This document shows positions 9,129-19,000 of a DNA stretch of 64,000 nt, piece after piece. Each line of letters opens with the position of its first letter. Within the stretch, counting starts at the first letter, position 1. Under the pieces are notes generated by a model. The model had not been told where the DNA came from. It saw only the letters and a program-made list of their open reading frames with translations, and ran no database searches. A program made the translations under genes and the position numbers. The stretch is taken from contig NZ_JBQHVU010000004.1 of assembly GCF_052064335.1 (NCBI RefSeq), forward strand, positions 62,001-126,000, in the 5' to 3' direction. This DNA comes from Weimeria sp002480925 (GTDB lineage Bacteria; Bacillota; Clostridia; Lachnospirales; Lachnospiraceae).

Positions 9129-9634
9129 CTGTCTTCTCCATCGAGGCGTCCGAAGAAGGCTTTCTTCACAGTCTCCATATCAGACTTCATAGAAAAGGCC
9201 ATTTCCTCAAATAGACGCTTGCCTGCGACGTCCATGACTCTCTCATCAGAGCTCATAGGCTTCTTGCCGGAGGCTATTCTTTTCTTCTGGTGCAGATAGA
9301 TGCTCTTCACGACAGAAGCAAGAGGCTTTGGGTCAAACAGAGAGATCTTTTCCTTGAACTTCTCGGTACGGGCTCTGTTGCCCTCTTCATGGATCACATC
9401 GATACCTGGGATCTCGTCAAGCAGCTTTTCAAACTCTCCGGAGCTCTTTACATCACGGATCCTTGTATTGGAATCTACCGGTGTGATGACTGTGGACTTG
9501 CCCTTCTCAAAAATAGGCTCGAGGCAGTAATAAAGCTTCTCGGAACCCTTGCCGTGCAGAGCCTTCTCTGAAATCTCCTTCACCTGACATACGCCTGATG
9601 TCTCATGCATCAGATAATCGCCAACCTTGTACAT
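9125..9634 (-). CDS. CarD/CdnL-family transcriptional regulator
   Basis: CarD-type proteins bind the RNA polymerase beta subunit and stabilise open promoter complexes. The 169-aa product starts with YKVGDYLMHETSGVCQVKEI, the Tudor-like RNAP-interaction domain shared with the transcription-repair coupling factor, followed by a helical DNA-binding region (about residues 70-165). Length fits the family. An AGGAGG site stands five bases before the ATG, and a promoter (TTACAT, 17 bases, TATAAT) lies just upstream on the minus strand. It leads a two-gene operon with the 98-aa unknown. Confidence 0.9.
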   Translation of the reverse strand: MYKVGDYLMHETSGVCQVKEISEKALHGKGSEKLYYCLEPIFEKGKSTVITPVDSNTRIRDVKSSGEFEKLLDEIPGIDVIHEEGNRARTEKFKEKISLFDPKPLASVVKSIYLHQKKRIASGKKPMSSDERVMDVAGKRLFEEMAFSMKSDMETVKKAFFGRLDGEDR

Positions 9635-9665
9635 GTATCCTCCTGTTCTTCTTCATACTGCATCT

Positions 9666-9694
9666 ATTATAACACTTTTTTATAAGAAATGTAA
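9666..9694 (-). promoter_or_regulatory. Promoter of the CarD operon
   Basis: Read on the minus strand: TTACAT (9694-9689), a 17-base spacer, then TATAAT (9671-9666). This is a good sigma-A promoter about 30 bases before the CarD-like start codon. Confidence 0.75.
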
Positions 9695-9841
9695 GAGAAA
9701 ATTTAATACAATAACACAGTTGCTTAATAAATGCAATACCTTTTACAGGGATTTTACCTAAAAAGTAATATTCTTTTCGAAACAAGCCCATTTCAGGGAA
9801 ACTCTTTTATTTTACCGGCTAAAAGTATAGAATAAGTAGTT

Positions 9842-10549
9842 ATGAGTAAGCTTGTTTCATATAGAAAAAAGAAAATTTCAAAGGGTCATATAAGGATCCT
9901 GATCGTACTCCTGTCTGCCATGATGCTTATCACAATATGTCTTCTGCTAAGAAGCTGTGCGCTAAGATCTAATAAAAAGGACAGAGCAGATAATGGATCT
10001 GCAGTGGAAAATTATGAAGGCTCATATGCAGCTGATTGTATAAATGTGGATCTTTTGACTCCCAACAAATATTCAAGACCAGGGATAAGGCTTCCCAGAA
10101 TAAATGGAATAGTCGTACATTACACTGCGAATCCGGGCTCGACCGCAAAGGAAAACAGGGATTATTTCGATGGACTTAAAGACAGTCATGCGACTCATGC
10201 CAGCAGCCATTTCATAGTAGGGATAGATGGAGAGATAGTCCAGTGCATTCCTACACGGGAGGTTTCATATGCTTCAAACGAGAGAAATATGGATACTATC
10301 TCGATAGAATGCTGTCATGTCAGAAAGGACGGCAGGTTTACGGAAAAGACCTATTCATCTCTTGTCAGGCTCTGCGCCTATCTCTGCCACCGCTTTGGCC
10401 TAAGTCAGAAGGATATAATAAGACACTATGATGTGACAGGAAAGCTCTGTCCAAGGTATTTCGTGGAGCATAAGGATGTCTGGGCAGGCTTCAAGTCGGA
10501 TGTGAAGAAGGCTCTGAAGTCAGGCGACTATGAACTTCAGATAAGGTGA
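9842..10549 (+). CDS. Membrane-anchored N-acetylmuramoyl-L-alanine amidase (amidase_2 type)
   Basis: This enzyme cleaves the amide bond between muramic acid and the peptide stem of peptidoglycan. The 235-aa product has a lysine-rich start, one membrane segment (about residues 21-41) and then a zinc-amidase domain. Visible are NGIVVHYTANPGS with the first zinc histidine, SHFIVGIDGEI, the segment ending in IECCH, and IIRHYDVTGKLCPRYF with the later histidine and cysteine ligands. The gene has no clear Shine-Dalgarno site; a TAGAAT box lies only eight bases before the ATG, so a leaderless mRNA is possible. It overlaps the PAP2 gene by four bases, which suggests a shared role in envelope turnover. 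Confidence 0.88.
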   Translation: MSKLVSYRKKKISKGHIRILIVLLSAMMLITICLLLRSCALRSNKKDRADNGSAVENYEGSYAADCINVDLLTPNKYSRPGIRLPRINGIVVHYTANPGSTAKENRDYFDGLKDSHATHASSHFIVGIDGEIVQCIPTREVSYASNERNMDTISIECCHVRKDGRFTEKTYSSLVRLCAYLCHRFGLSQKDIIRHYDVTGKLCPRYFVEHKDVWAGFKSDVKKALKSGDYELQIR

Positions 10550-11010
10550 CGGTAAAACGGATGAAGAGATTTATTGTATTTCTGGACAGGGGTCTTACAG
10601 GAGTGACCTATGCGGCTTATATTATCCTTCTAATCTATATAGCAGTAAGCTACGGCCCTGGAGCTGACCTGATAAAGGTGATCCTTGTCCCGGCAAGTGG
10701 ATTTCTGATAGAGACCATAATAAGAGAGCGGCTTGATTTCAAAAGGCCATATGAGGTGAGCGGCAGACCGCCGCTTATCCCCAAGGAGACAAGGGGGAAA
10801 AGCTTTCCCAGCCGTCATGCCTTTTCTGTCACCATGATAGCAGTGACCTATCTGTTTTATCTAAGAGAGGCAGGGATAGTCATGCTTATGATAGCCCTTG
10901 CCCTGTGTGTGATAAGGGTAGCAGGGGGAGTGCATTTCGTAAGGGATGTGATTGCCGGAGCGGCGCTTGCAGCGGCATACGGAGTATTCTTTATGATGCT
11001 ATTAAAATAA
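10546..11010 (+). CDS. PAP2-family membrane phosphatase
   Basis: PAP2 enzymes remove phosphate from lipid carriers such as undecaprenyl pyrophosphate or from phosphatidate. The 154-aa product has about four to five membrane helices and the family signature: KRPYE (residues near 66), SFPSRHAFS with the catalytic histidine, and GGVHFVRDVIAG with the second histidine. The most likely start is GTG 10546 in a GTGA overlap with the amidase stop; ATG 10561 is an alternative. The pairing with a cell-wall amidase favours a bactoprenol-recycling role, but the substrate cannot be read from the sequence. Confidence 0.85.
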   Translation: MTVKRMKRFIVFLDRGLTGVTYAAYIILLIYIAVSYGPGADLIKVILVPASGFLIETIIRERLDFKRPYEVSGRPPLIPKETRGKSFPSRHAFSVTMIAVTYLFYLREAGIVMLMIALALCVIRVAGGVHFVRDVIAGAALAAAYGVFFMMLLK

Positions 11011-11032
11011 TTGGACAGCATATGTCTTCCTC

Positions 11033-11061
11033 TTGACACCTTCATTTCTTTTTGCTAGTAT
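11033..11061 (+). promoter_or_regulatory. guaB promoter
   Basis: TTGACA (11033-11038), a 17-base spacer and TAGTAT (11056-11061) form a near-consensus sigma-A promoter about 50 bases before guaB. No purine riboswitch-like fold fits in the short leader. Confidence 0.85.
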
Positions 11062-11109
11062 TTATCTAATTATCTAATTGTAGAAGCAGATCAGGAAAGC
11101 GAGGAAAAA

Positions 11110-12567
11110 ATGGCTTCAATAATAGGAGAAGGAATCACATTTGATGACGTGCTGTTAGTGCCTCAGTATTCGGAAGTAACACCAAACATGATCGATCTTT
11201 CGACAAAGCTTACGAATACTATCACTCTGAATGTGCCGCTGATGTCAGCTGCTATGGATACAGTTACCGAACACCGTATGGCTATAGCCATGGCCAGACA
11301 GGGTGGTATCGGTATCATCCATAAGAATATGTCTGTTCAGGAGCAGGCAGAGGAGGTTGATAAGGTAAAGAGATCAGAGAACGGCGTTATCACTGATCCT
11401 TTTTTCCTCTCACCTGATAATACCTTAAAGGATGCCGAGAATCTTATGCATAAGTTCCGTATCTCAGGAGTACCTATTACCCTTGAGGACGGCAAGCTCG
11501 TAGGTATCATCACAAACCGTGACCTGAAGTTCGAGGAGAATTATGACAGACCTATTAAGGAAGTCATGACATCTGAGAATCTTATCACAGCACCCGAGGG
11601 TATCACACTTGATGAAGCCAAGAAGATACTTGCAAAGGCCAGAAAGGAAAAGCTTCCTATAGTCGACAGGGAGGGCAGATTAAAGGGCCTTATCACTATT
11701 AAGGATATAGAGAAGCAGATAAAGTACCCTAATTCCGCAAAGGACTCACAGGGACGTCTTGTATGTGGAGCCGGAGTTGGCATCACTGCCAATATGATGG
11801 AGCGTACACAGGCTCTTGTTGAGGCAAAGGTTGACTGTGTGGTAGTCGATTCTGCTCATGGAGACTCAAAGAATATCATAAACGCAGTCAAGGAGATAAA
11901 GTCCGCTTTCCCTTCTCTTCAGGTCATCGCAGGAAATATAGCTACAGGAGAGGCAGCAGAGCATCTGATAAAGGCCGGAGCCGATGCTGTAAAGTGCGGT
12001 ATAGGACCGGGATCAATCTGTACGACCCGTGTCGTAGCCGGTATCGGTGTGCCTCAGATCACAGCCATAATGGACTGCTATAATGTGGCAAAGAAGTATA
12101 ATATTCCTGTCATAGCAGACGGTGGTATCCAGTTCTCAGGAGATATGGTAAAGGCTCTTGCAGCAGGTGGAAATGTCTGCATGATGGGATCACTTTTCGC
12201 AGGCTGTGATGAGGCTCCGGGAGCTACTGAACTCTATCAGGGACGTAAATACAAGGTATACAGAGGCATGGGCTCTATTGCCGCTATGGAAAACGGATCA
12301 AAGGACCGTTACTTCCAGGAGGGCGCAAGAAAGCTGGTACCAGAGGGCGTCGAGGGCCGCGTAGCCTACAAGGGAAGCGTCGAGGATGTGATCTTCCAGA
12401 TGGTCGGCGGTATCCGCAGCGGAATGGGCTACAATGGAGCACCTACTATTAAGGACCTCCAGCAGAAGGGCAAGTTCATAAAGATCTCCAACGCAGCCTT
12501 AAAGGAAAGTCATCCGCATGATATCCATATCACAAAGGAAGCACCGAATTATTCGATAGATGAGTGA
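11110..12567 (+). CDS. guaB: Inosine-5'-monophosphate dehydrogenase
   Basis: GuaB oxidises IMP to XMP with NAD, the first committed step to guanine nucleotides. The 485-aa product has the TIM-barrel catalytic domain split by a pair of CBS domains (about residues 97-205). The active-site cysteine is Cys304 in GPGSICTTRVVAG, the mobile flap region follows near residues 385-420, and the IMP phosphate-binding segments ADGGIQFSGD and GSLFAGCDEAPG are intact. A strong promoter lies 49 bases upstream and GAGGA precedes the ATG. Transcription could run on into the Wadjet operon, because only a hairpin-rich spacer of 74 bases lies between. Confidence 0.97.
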   Translation: MASIIGEGITFDDVLLVPQYSEVTPNMIDLSTKLTNTITLNVPLMSAAMDTVTEHRMAIAMARQGGIGIIHKNMSVQEQAEEVDKVKRSENGVITDPFFLSPDNTLKDAENLMHKFRISGVPITLEDGKLVGIITNRDLKFEENYDRPIKEVMTSENLITAPEGITLDEAKKILAKARKEKLPIVDREGRLKGLITIKDIEKQIKYPNSAKDSQGRLVCGAGVGITANMMERTQALVEAKVDCVVVDSAHGDSKNIINAVKEIKSAFPSLQVIAGNIATGEAAEHLIKAGADAVKCGIGPGSICTTRVVAGIGVPQITAIMDCYNVAKKYNIPVIADGGIQFSGDMVKALAAGGNVCMMGSLFAGCDEAPGATELYQGRKYKVYRGMGSIAAMENGSKDRYFQEGARKLVPEGVEGRVAYKGSVEDVIFQMVGGIRSGMGYNGAPTIKDLQQKGKFIKISNAALKESHPHDIHITKEAPNYSIDE

Positions 12568-12641
12568 GGAGGGAAGCAGGGGATAGGGTATAGGGATTAG
12601 GGAATAGTCCCTAACCCCTGGCCCCTGATCCCTGAAAATAC
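12568..12641. repeat. TAGGG/CCCTA hairpin spacer, left of the Wadjet operon
   Basis: The whole space between guaB and jetD is made of AGGGGATAGGG-like and CCCTAACCCCT-like units. TTAGGGA (12597-12603) pairs with TCCCTAA (12608-12614), and CAGGG (12577-12581) with CCCTG (12630-12634), giving a nested hairpin. It leaves no room for a clear promoter or Shine-Dalgarno site for jetD. A related element follows jetC at 20474-20560. Confidence 0.75.
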
Positions 12642-13646
12642 ATGAAAAAGATCACACTTGAAGATATACTCAAATCCCGTCGCGGTGAATCATATCAGGA
12701 TCAGTACGACTATATCATGAATCTGATAAATGATGGAAGGATAAGCCCGGTAAAGAGTGCTTCTACAAATGGCAAGAATCCGCCTCTTCCGCTCCGCTAC
12801 TGGATCATCGAGGATGAGGCTGATCGGAGTGCATACATCAGCGAGCTTAAGTATGGTCTTAACTACAGGATATCTCCCGACTATTATCTCCATCATCTGA
12901 GCCTTTATGAAAAGGACAGGAAATATGTGATCTCGCTTAGTGAGTATCTTGATAAGAATCAGGATGCCCTGAGGATACCTGTCTCAGAAAATGAGAGGAG
13001 CTTTGATATCTGGCATCTGGAGAAATTTTTTCAGAAGTCATCAGGCTTTCGTATACTGAAGAACTGCGGGCTTGGACCGGAGGATATGAACTTTTATACG
13101 ACACAGGAGCCACTGGCTTACTATTCAGCGAGTAGAAAGCCGGGCTCCGTTTTTTTGTTTATAGAAAACAAGGATACCTTTTTCTCAATCCGCCGTATCC
13201 TTATAGAAAAGGGCGGACCGTATCCTATATTAGGGACTACAATCTCAACGGTCATATACGGTTCAGGTAAGGGCATCTGGAAATCAATAGAGGATTTCGA
13301 AAGCTGTGTTGAGGAATATATGATCGATCAGAGGAATACCTATCTCTATTTCGGTGATATAGATTACGAGGGGATAGGTATCTATGATAATCTGAGGGAG
13401 ATATTTACATCATCAGGCAGAAGTCTGACACCATTTGAGATGGCCTACAGGAGAATGGTAGAAAAGGCAGAGGCAGCCGGGCTGGATCAGATGCCATTTA
13501 CCAGGGAAAAGCAGAACAGAAATATAGATACAGAGTTTTTCAGGCACTTTGATAGTGATACAGCAGGAACTATAAGGAGTCTGCTGGAGGATGACAGATA
13601 TATACCTCAGGAGATCCTTAATGTGACGGACTTTCTTGACAGATAA
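12642..13646 (+). CDS. jetD: Wadjet system nuclease subunit JetD (Toprim domain)
   Basis: JetD is the topoisomerase-VI-like nuclease that cuts circular DNA extruded by the JetABC SMC motor. The 334-aa product has a helical N-terminal region (1-165) and a C-terminal Toprim fold: the catalytic glutamate in FLFIENKD (Glu175) and the DxD pair in YFGDIDYEGIG (Asp239, Asp241). These are the metal ligands expected for an active enzyme. It is the first gene here, ahead of jetA, jetB and jetC. No Shine-Dalgarno site precedes ATG 12642; the spacer is all hairpin repeat, so expression may be low or coupled to guaB. The family assignment is from motif and neighbours. Confidence 0.85.
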   Translation: MKKITLEDILKSRRGESYQDQYDYIMNLINDGRISPVKSASTNGKNPPLPLRYWIIEDEADRSAYISELKYGLNYRISPDYYLHHLSLYEKDRKYVISLSEYLDKNQDALRIPVSENERSFDIWHLEKFFQKSSGFRILKNCGLGPEDMNFYTTQEPLAYYSASRKPGSVFLFIENKDTFFSIRRILIEKGGPYPILGTTISTVIYGSGKGIWKSIEDFESCVEEYMIDQRNTYLYFGDIDYEGIGIYDNLREIFTSSGRSLTPFEMAYRRMVEKAEAAGLDQMPFTREKQNRNIDTEFFRHFDSDTAGTIRSLLEDDRYIPQEILNVTDFLDR

Positions 13647-13651
13647 TAAAA

Positions 13652-15313
13652 ATGCAGTATGAATTTTTGAACCAGTTTACCCGCCGTATGAAGCATGTTG
13701 GCAGATATGCCGTGCTGATGCGGATGACCATGAACAGGCAGACCCTAAGACAGTACGGATTTGAGACCTATGACGAGCAGATGAATCTGCTTTTTGCAGT
13801 TCTTTTATATATCATGGAGCAGTCACTTAAGGATGAAAGCTGTACGGTTGATGATATAGGAGCCTATATAGACGATCTGAACTCATCATATTTCAGGAAA
13901 GCAATGGGATATGAGGACAGCAGGGCCATGGCGGATTTCATTATCAATGTGATACTATCTAATGATGGAGTCGCTATGTCCTTCAAGGGCTATGATTTCG
14001 ACAGGAAGGACTATCAGGATATCCCCATAGCCTATGTGAACAACCGTGTAATCTATACGGATGGAGGAATAAAGAGAACCTCCTACCAGTTGACGGATGA
14101 TGGCTATGATCTGGTCCTTTCCACTCTGGAGATCGAGGACAATCTGAAGCTACCTGTCCATGAGATGATATTTGAGCTTCATCTGAAGAAGCAGAGCTAT
14201 GACAAGGCTGTTACAGATATCAGAAATGTATTTCAGATGCTGCAGATCCAGTATAGAAAGATACAGGACGCAATGATCCGGATCAGGAGGAATGCCCTGA
14301 GCTATTCGGTGGAAGAGTATCGGGGTATAATGAATGAGAATCTCGATACCTTAAGCGAGACCAAAGAGAAGTTCCTTTCATACAGAAGGATGATCCATGA
14401 CAAGACCAGAGAAATAGAGGAGAAGGATATAGACTACAGCGATCTTTCCTCTGAGAACAGGAAGAATCTCGAGAATCTCTCACTTATAGATGATTATCTG
14501 GGCAGGGCGCTTGAGGAGCAGCAGAAGATATTCGGTTCCCATCTGGATCTTAAATCCCTTTATACGAAGGAGCTTGAGCAGCTGTCACAGATGTCGGCAG
14601 TCAGGAGATTTTCCTATACAGCCGATTTCTATGACAGGATACTTAAGGATCCATCATGTCTTGATCGTGTGGATCTTTTCCTCAGACCACTTTTTTCCAG
14701 ACCAGCAGGCAAGATCTATGATACGTCAAGAGCACTTGCAGTACAGAGGACTCTTAAGGAAAGAGAGGCCTTGGAGGATGAAAAGCTTCTCATTGATGAT
14801 ACTCCTTATGATGAAGGAGGAATGGAGCAGATAAGAAGGAAGCTGTCTCTTTATGACGAGAGCGTTGCTGCCATACTTACAGAGGCAATGAATGGCAGAG
14901 AGGAAAAGACCGACAGAGGCCAGGCATCCTGTATCACATTAAAGGATCTGGAGGAGAAATGCAGGGATGATCAGGAACTTAAGCACAGGCTTATACCTGA
15001 TACATATAAGTTCAAGGAGATAATGGTCGAGCTTTTAAACAGCAGGGAAATGGATATAGGTCTTCTTTTAAAGGAGAGAAGGGAAAATATACAGGAGGAG
15101 GCAAGGGTCTTTTCCCTGTCCTCATCTATACTTGATTTTGTAGAGAAAATTACTGACAGAAGTATATATCTGATAGAGGCCATGAAGATAGATGATGGTA
15201 GCAGGGCTGTCTTTACCGGGATAGCAGACGATGATTCCGGTGAGGTAATAAGAGATATCTGCTGCTCTAATGTGCTGATACGTGTAAGATGGGAGGATAA
15301 GGATGCCGTTTGA
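13652..15313 (+). CDS. jetA: Wadjet system kleisin-like subunit JetA
   Basis: JetA is the kleisin (MukF/MksF counterpart) that bridges the heads of the JetC SMC dimer. The 553-aa product is soluble and helical, with an N-terminal region resembling a winged-helix dimerisation domain, long coiled-coil stretches (about residues 180-290), and a C-terminal globular region. It opens with QYEFLNQFTRRMKHVGRYA, which I associate with the clostridial JetA family (DUF5716 type) rather than the DUF3375 type; this family label is from memory. It starts five bases after jetD with no clear Shine-Dalgarno site and overlaps jetB by 11 bases. Confidence 0.8.
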   Translation: MQYEFLNQFTRRMKHVGRYAVLMRMTMNRQTLRQYGFETYDEQMNLLFAVLLYIMEQSLKDESCTVDDIGAYIDDLNSSYFRKAMGYEDSRAMADFIINVILSNDGVAMSFKGYDFDRKDYQDIPIAYVNNRVIYTDGGIKRTSYQLTDDGYDLVLSTLEIEDNLKLPVHEMIFELHLKKQSYDKAVTDIRNVFQMLQIQYRKIQDAMIRIRRNALSYSVEEYRGIMNENLDTLSETKEKFLSYRRMIHDKTREIEEKDIDYSDLSSENRKNLENLSLIDDYLGRALEEQQKIFGSHLDLKSLYTKELEQLSQMSAVRRFSYTADFYDRILKDPSCLDRVDLFLRPLFSRPAGKIYDTSRALAVQRTLKEREALEDEKLLIDDTPYDEGGMEQIRRKLSLYDESVAAILTEAMNGREEKTDRGQASCITLKDLEEKCRDDQELKHRLIPDTYKFKEIMVELLNSREMDIGLLLKERRENIQEEARVFSLSSSILDFVEKITDRSIYLIEAMKIDDGSRAVFTGIADDDSGEVIRDICCSNVLIRVRWEDKDAV

Positions 15314-16058
15314 GATCGAAGAGATAAGGAAGAGTCAGGAAATCTTCGCAGCCCTGCTCGAGAACCATCAGGTGTCTGAGGAAAAGGACGCAGAGCTTTT
15401 TGATGCCTATACGACAAGTGATCCTGTCCAGAGGCTTACCAAGTCTCAGGGAGATGCGCTGGATTCTGATGTGGAGCAGTATGGAGATACTATCTATCTG
15501 ATACCAAGAGAGGATAATTATTTCCTTGGCTATTCCAAGGCCCAGCTGAAGGCAGAGCTGTGCCGGTCCAATGCTACTGACAAGGACTACTATCTTAGTC
15601 AGTTCGTGATCCTTACTTTACTTAGTATGTTTTATGACGGAGTCGGAGTGAGTGCCCATACCAGAGACTTCATAAGGGCAGGGGAGCTGCAGAATACTAT
15701 CTCGGAAAGGCTTTCTGAGGCAAGGAGCAGATATGATGAGGACAGCCAGCAGGAGACAGGGATAGCATTTACAAATATTTCGGAGGCATATGAGCAGCTG
15801 AAGTCTGATGAAAAGGGATCAAGAGCCAGGACCACTAAGGAGGGCTTTCTCTATTATATTCTGAGATTCCTTGAGAGACAGGGACTTATAGAATATATAG
15901 AGACGGATGACATGATAAAGACCACAAAGAAGCTCGATCAGTTCATGGACTGGAACCTTCTGAACAAGAATAATTACCAGAGGGTCCTAAGGGTCTTGGG
16001 AGAGCTTGACCAGGATGGAGATATGGCTTCGGATGACGAGGAGGAAAGGGATAAATGA
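15303..16058 (+). CDS. jetB: Wadjet system subunit JetB (MukE/KITE-like)
   Basis: JetB is the small KITE-type subunit (MukE/MksE counterpart) that binds the kleisin and DNA. The 251-aa product is acidic and helical, with a C-terminal winged-helix-like part around residues 170-235 and an acidic tail. I see no catalytic motif, as expected. GGGAGG stands six bases before ATG 15303, inside the end of jetA. Its stop overlaps the jetC start in ATGA. The assignment is mainly by size and position between the kleisin and SMC genes. Confidence 0.78.
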   Translation: MPFEIEEIRKSQEIFAALLENHQVSEEKDAELFDAYTTSDPVQRLTKSQGDALDSDVEQYGDTIYLIPREDNYFLGYSKAQLKAELCRSNATDKDYYLSQFVILTLLSMFYDGVGVSAHTRDFIRAGELQNTISERLSEARSRYDEDSQQETGIAFTNISEAYEQLKSDEKGSRARTTKEGFLYYILRFLERQGLIEYIETDDMIKTTKKLDQFMDWNLLNKNNYQRVLRVLGELDQDGDMASDDEEERDK

Positions 16059-19000
16059 GCAGGATAAACAGGGTAAGGATCATTAACTTAAAATACAACA
16101 GGGACGCCTGTGAGATAGGTGATGAGACCTTTGATATGAATGGGGAGAATACCCTTCTTTCCTTAAGGAACGGAGGAGGAAAAACAGTTCTGGTACAGAT
16201 GATCATGGCACCATTTGTACATAGACACTACAGGGACTTAGCCGACAGGAAATTCTCATATTTTTTTAATACTTCAAAGCCTACATTTATCATGGTCGAG
16301 TGGAAGCTTGACGGTGGAGGTGGCTATGTGCTCACTGGTATGATGGTGCGTCAGAGTCAGGATGCTGATTCTGCCTATGATACAGAGATCACGAATTTCA
16401 TCACCGAGTATGATAGGGAGTCAAGGCTTGATATAGCCCATATCCCTTTTACAGAGGAGACATCAAGAGGAGTGGTCCTGAAGGGATATGTCCAGTGCAG
16501 GCAGCTTTTCGACAGCTGGAAAAAGGAAGCCGGGACTGCCTTTTTCTGCTATGACATGAACCAGAGCGCCCAGTCCAGACAGTATTTTGACAAGCTCTCC
16601 GAATACCAGATCTATTATCGTGAATGGGAGGCAATTATCCATAAGATAAATATGGAAGAGTCCGGACTTTCCAACCTCTTTTCAGACTGCAAGAATGAGG
16701 AGGGCCTTGTCGAGAAATGGCTTCTTGATACGATCGAGAAAAAGCTTAACAGAGGCTCTGACTCCATAAAGGAATTCCGTTCGCTTACAGCCAAATATGT
16801 CAGATCCTATATGGAGAACAGGTCAAAGATAAAAAGGCGTGATTCTATAGAGGTCTTCAGGCAGCAGACAGCCGGAGTAAGAGAAGAGGGCCAGCGCTAT
16901 CTGCAGGGTGAACAGGAGATGAGGGAAAGGCAGGATCAGATCGCTTTATTTCGTGACAGTCTGGAGGAGCTGCTTGAAAAAAAGCATGATGAGGAGGAAG
17001 GTCTTACAGAGGAAAGAGATGACATTTCATCCCAGATAAACCATCTGAAATATCAGAAATACTCGTTTCAGATCTACGAAAATGATGACAGGATAGAGGA
17101 AAACGAGGATAAGATAGCAGAGCTTTGCACATCATGCAAAAGACTTACCGAAAAGAGAAACGATATAGAAAAAAGCAGGCATCTGTTAAGCTGCGCCAGG
17201 GAGCAGAGAGATATAAATGCGACGGTAAAGGATCTGAGGGGCGCTTGGCAGAAGCTTTCTGCCCAGAAGGAGAAAGATAAGAACAATGAGCCTGAACGCG
17301 AGCGTATTGGCTGCCAGCTGGCCGGATACTATTCTGACCTAAAAAGTGATACGGAGGAAAGGATAGACTCTGTTCTGGGTAAGAGTGCAGGCTTTATGAA
17401 GGAGATCTCAAAGAACAGAGATAAGCTTAAGGAGGAGCAGACAAAAAGGCAGCAGGCCTCAAAGGAGATAGGAGGACTCGATCAGCTGATAGAGCTTTTT
17501 GCCCAGAGAGAGCAGATTTTTAATAAGAAGTATAATAGAAATCTGTCTAGAAATATCCTTGGCCTCTATGAGGATGGGACGCTTACTGAGGAGAGACTTT
17601 CCGGAGAGGAAAGACTGACCGCCTGCGAGAGATCTAAAAAGGAGCTGCTTGGACAGAAGCTTTCTCTTGAGCAGAGGGAGGAATCTCTTGCTCATAAGAC
17701 CGAGGAGGAAAGAAAGGCTCTGACGCTCGCTGAAAGCGATCTCTCATACAGTCTCGATAAGAAAAAGGAGTTCGATGGTCAGATCGAGGAGAGAAGGGAG
17801 ATCATCAGATACTTTGACATAAAGGATATGGACATACTGGATACAGAAGGTATTCTTTCGGCAGCCAGAAAAAAGCTCTCGGCAAATGAGGATATAAGAA
17901 AGAGCATGGAAATATCTCTTGCTGTAAAAAAGAGAGAGCTTAGACAGCTCGGCGGAGAGGAGGCCGTGGAGCTTTCTGACGAATTCAAGACTATGCTGGA
18001 GGAAGCCGGGATAGACTATGTCTATGGTATGAGGTGGCTTTCAAAAAACGCCAACTCGGAAGATCAGAATCGGATGCTTGTCGAGAAGTTTCCTTTTCTT
18101 CCATACTCTCTTATCATAAGCAGAAGTGATATGAAACGCCTGTCTTTAATAAGTGAAAAGAGGGATACCTCTATTCCTGTACCATTTATTGTAAGAGAGG
18201 ATATGAATATCAGCCCGGAGGAAGAGGGCACTGGATCAGAGGAGAATCTCTTTAGCTTTGGAAACGTATGCTTCTATGTCTGCTTTAACAACGAACTCCT
18301 GAATAAGGAGCGTATGGAGGAGCTTTTGGCGGCAAAGGAGCATGAAATAAGCCATATAAAGGATTCCATAGCCTCAAGGGAGGAGGAATACAGGGTCTAC
18401 TATGACAAGTACGGCAGGATCGCAAACCAGGAAATAAGCCGGGAAGTCTGTGAAAGGCTTGATCAGAGGATAGAAGGCCTGAGGGCTGATATAGAAAAAA
18501 GAGGGCAGCTGATAGATGACTATAAAAAGGAGCAGGCCTCTGTCAGGGATGAAATTGCATCACTTGCTAAAAGGGCTGGACAGGCGGATGAGAAGATAAG
18601 GTCATTAAGGACCTTTTTAGAGGATCTTTCCGATTTTACAGATCAGTATCAGTCCTATATAAGAGTTTTCGAAAAAAGAAAAAGGGTCGAGAGGTCTCTT
18701 AAGGAGACAGAGGATGAGATAAGGAATATAAATGAGCTTAGCACAAAGCTTGAGGAGGATCTGAGAAGGGCTGATGAGGAAAAATCCCAGCTCAGGTTTA
18801 AGCTTACAGAAATAAATTCAGAGCTTTCCAAATACCAGCAGTATGAAAGGTCAAAGGAGGCTGTTACTGAGGAGATGGCTGTAGAGCTTATTGCCAGATT
18901 TGAGGCCCTTACCTCCAAGTCAGCGGTCGAGGTAAAGGAGCTTGAGAAAACGATTGCCGAAAAGTCCAGAAGGCTTAATGAGCAGATGGCTCTTTTGAAC

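Noticed and set aside
11062..11109. Purine riboswitch upstream of guaB
   Set aside because: The leader is under 50 bases and shows no three-way-junction pairing.
12568..12641. Intrinsic terminator of guaB
   Set aside because: The hairpin is strong but no T tract follows; it is better described as a spacer repeat that may hinder transcription.
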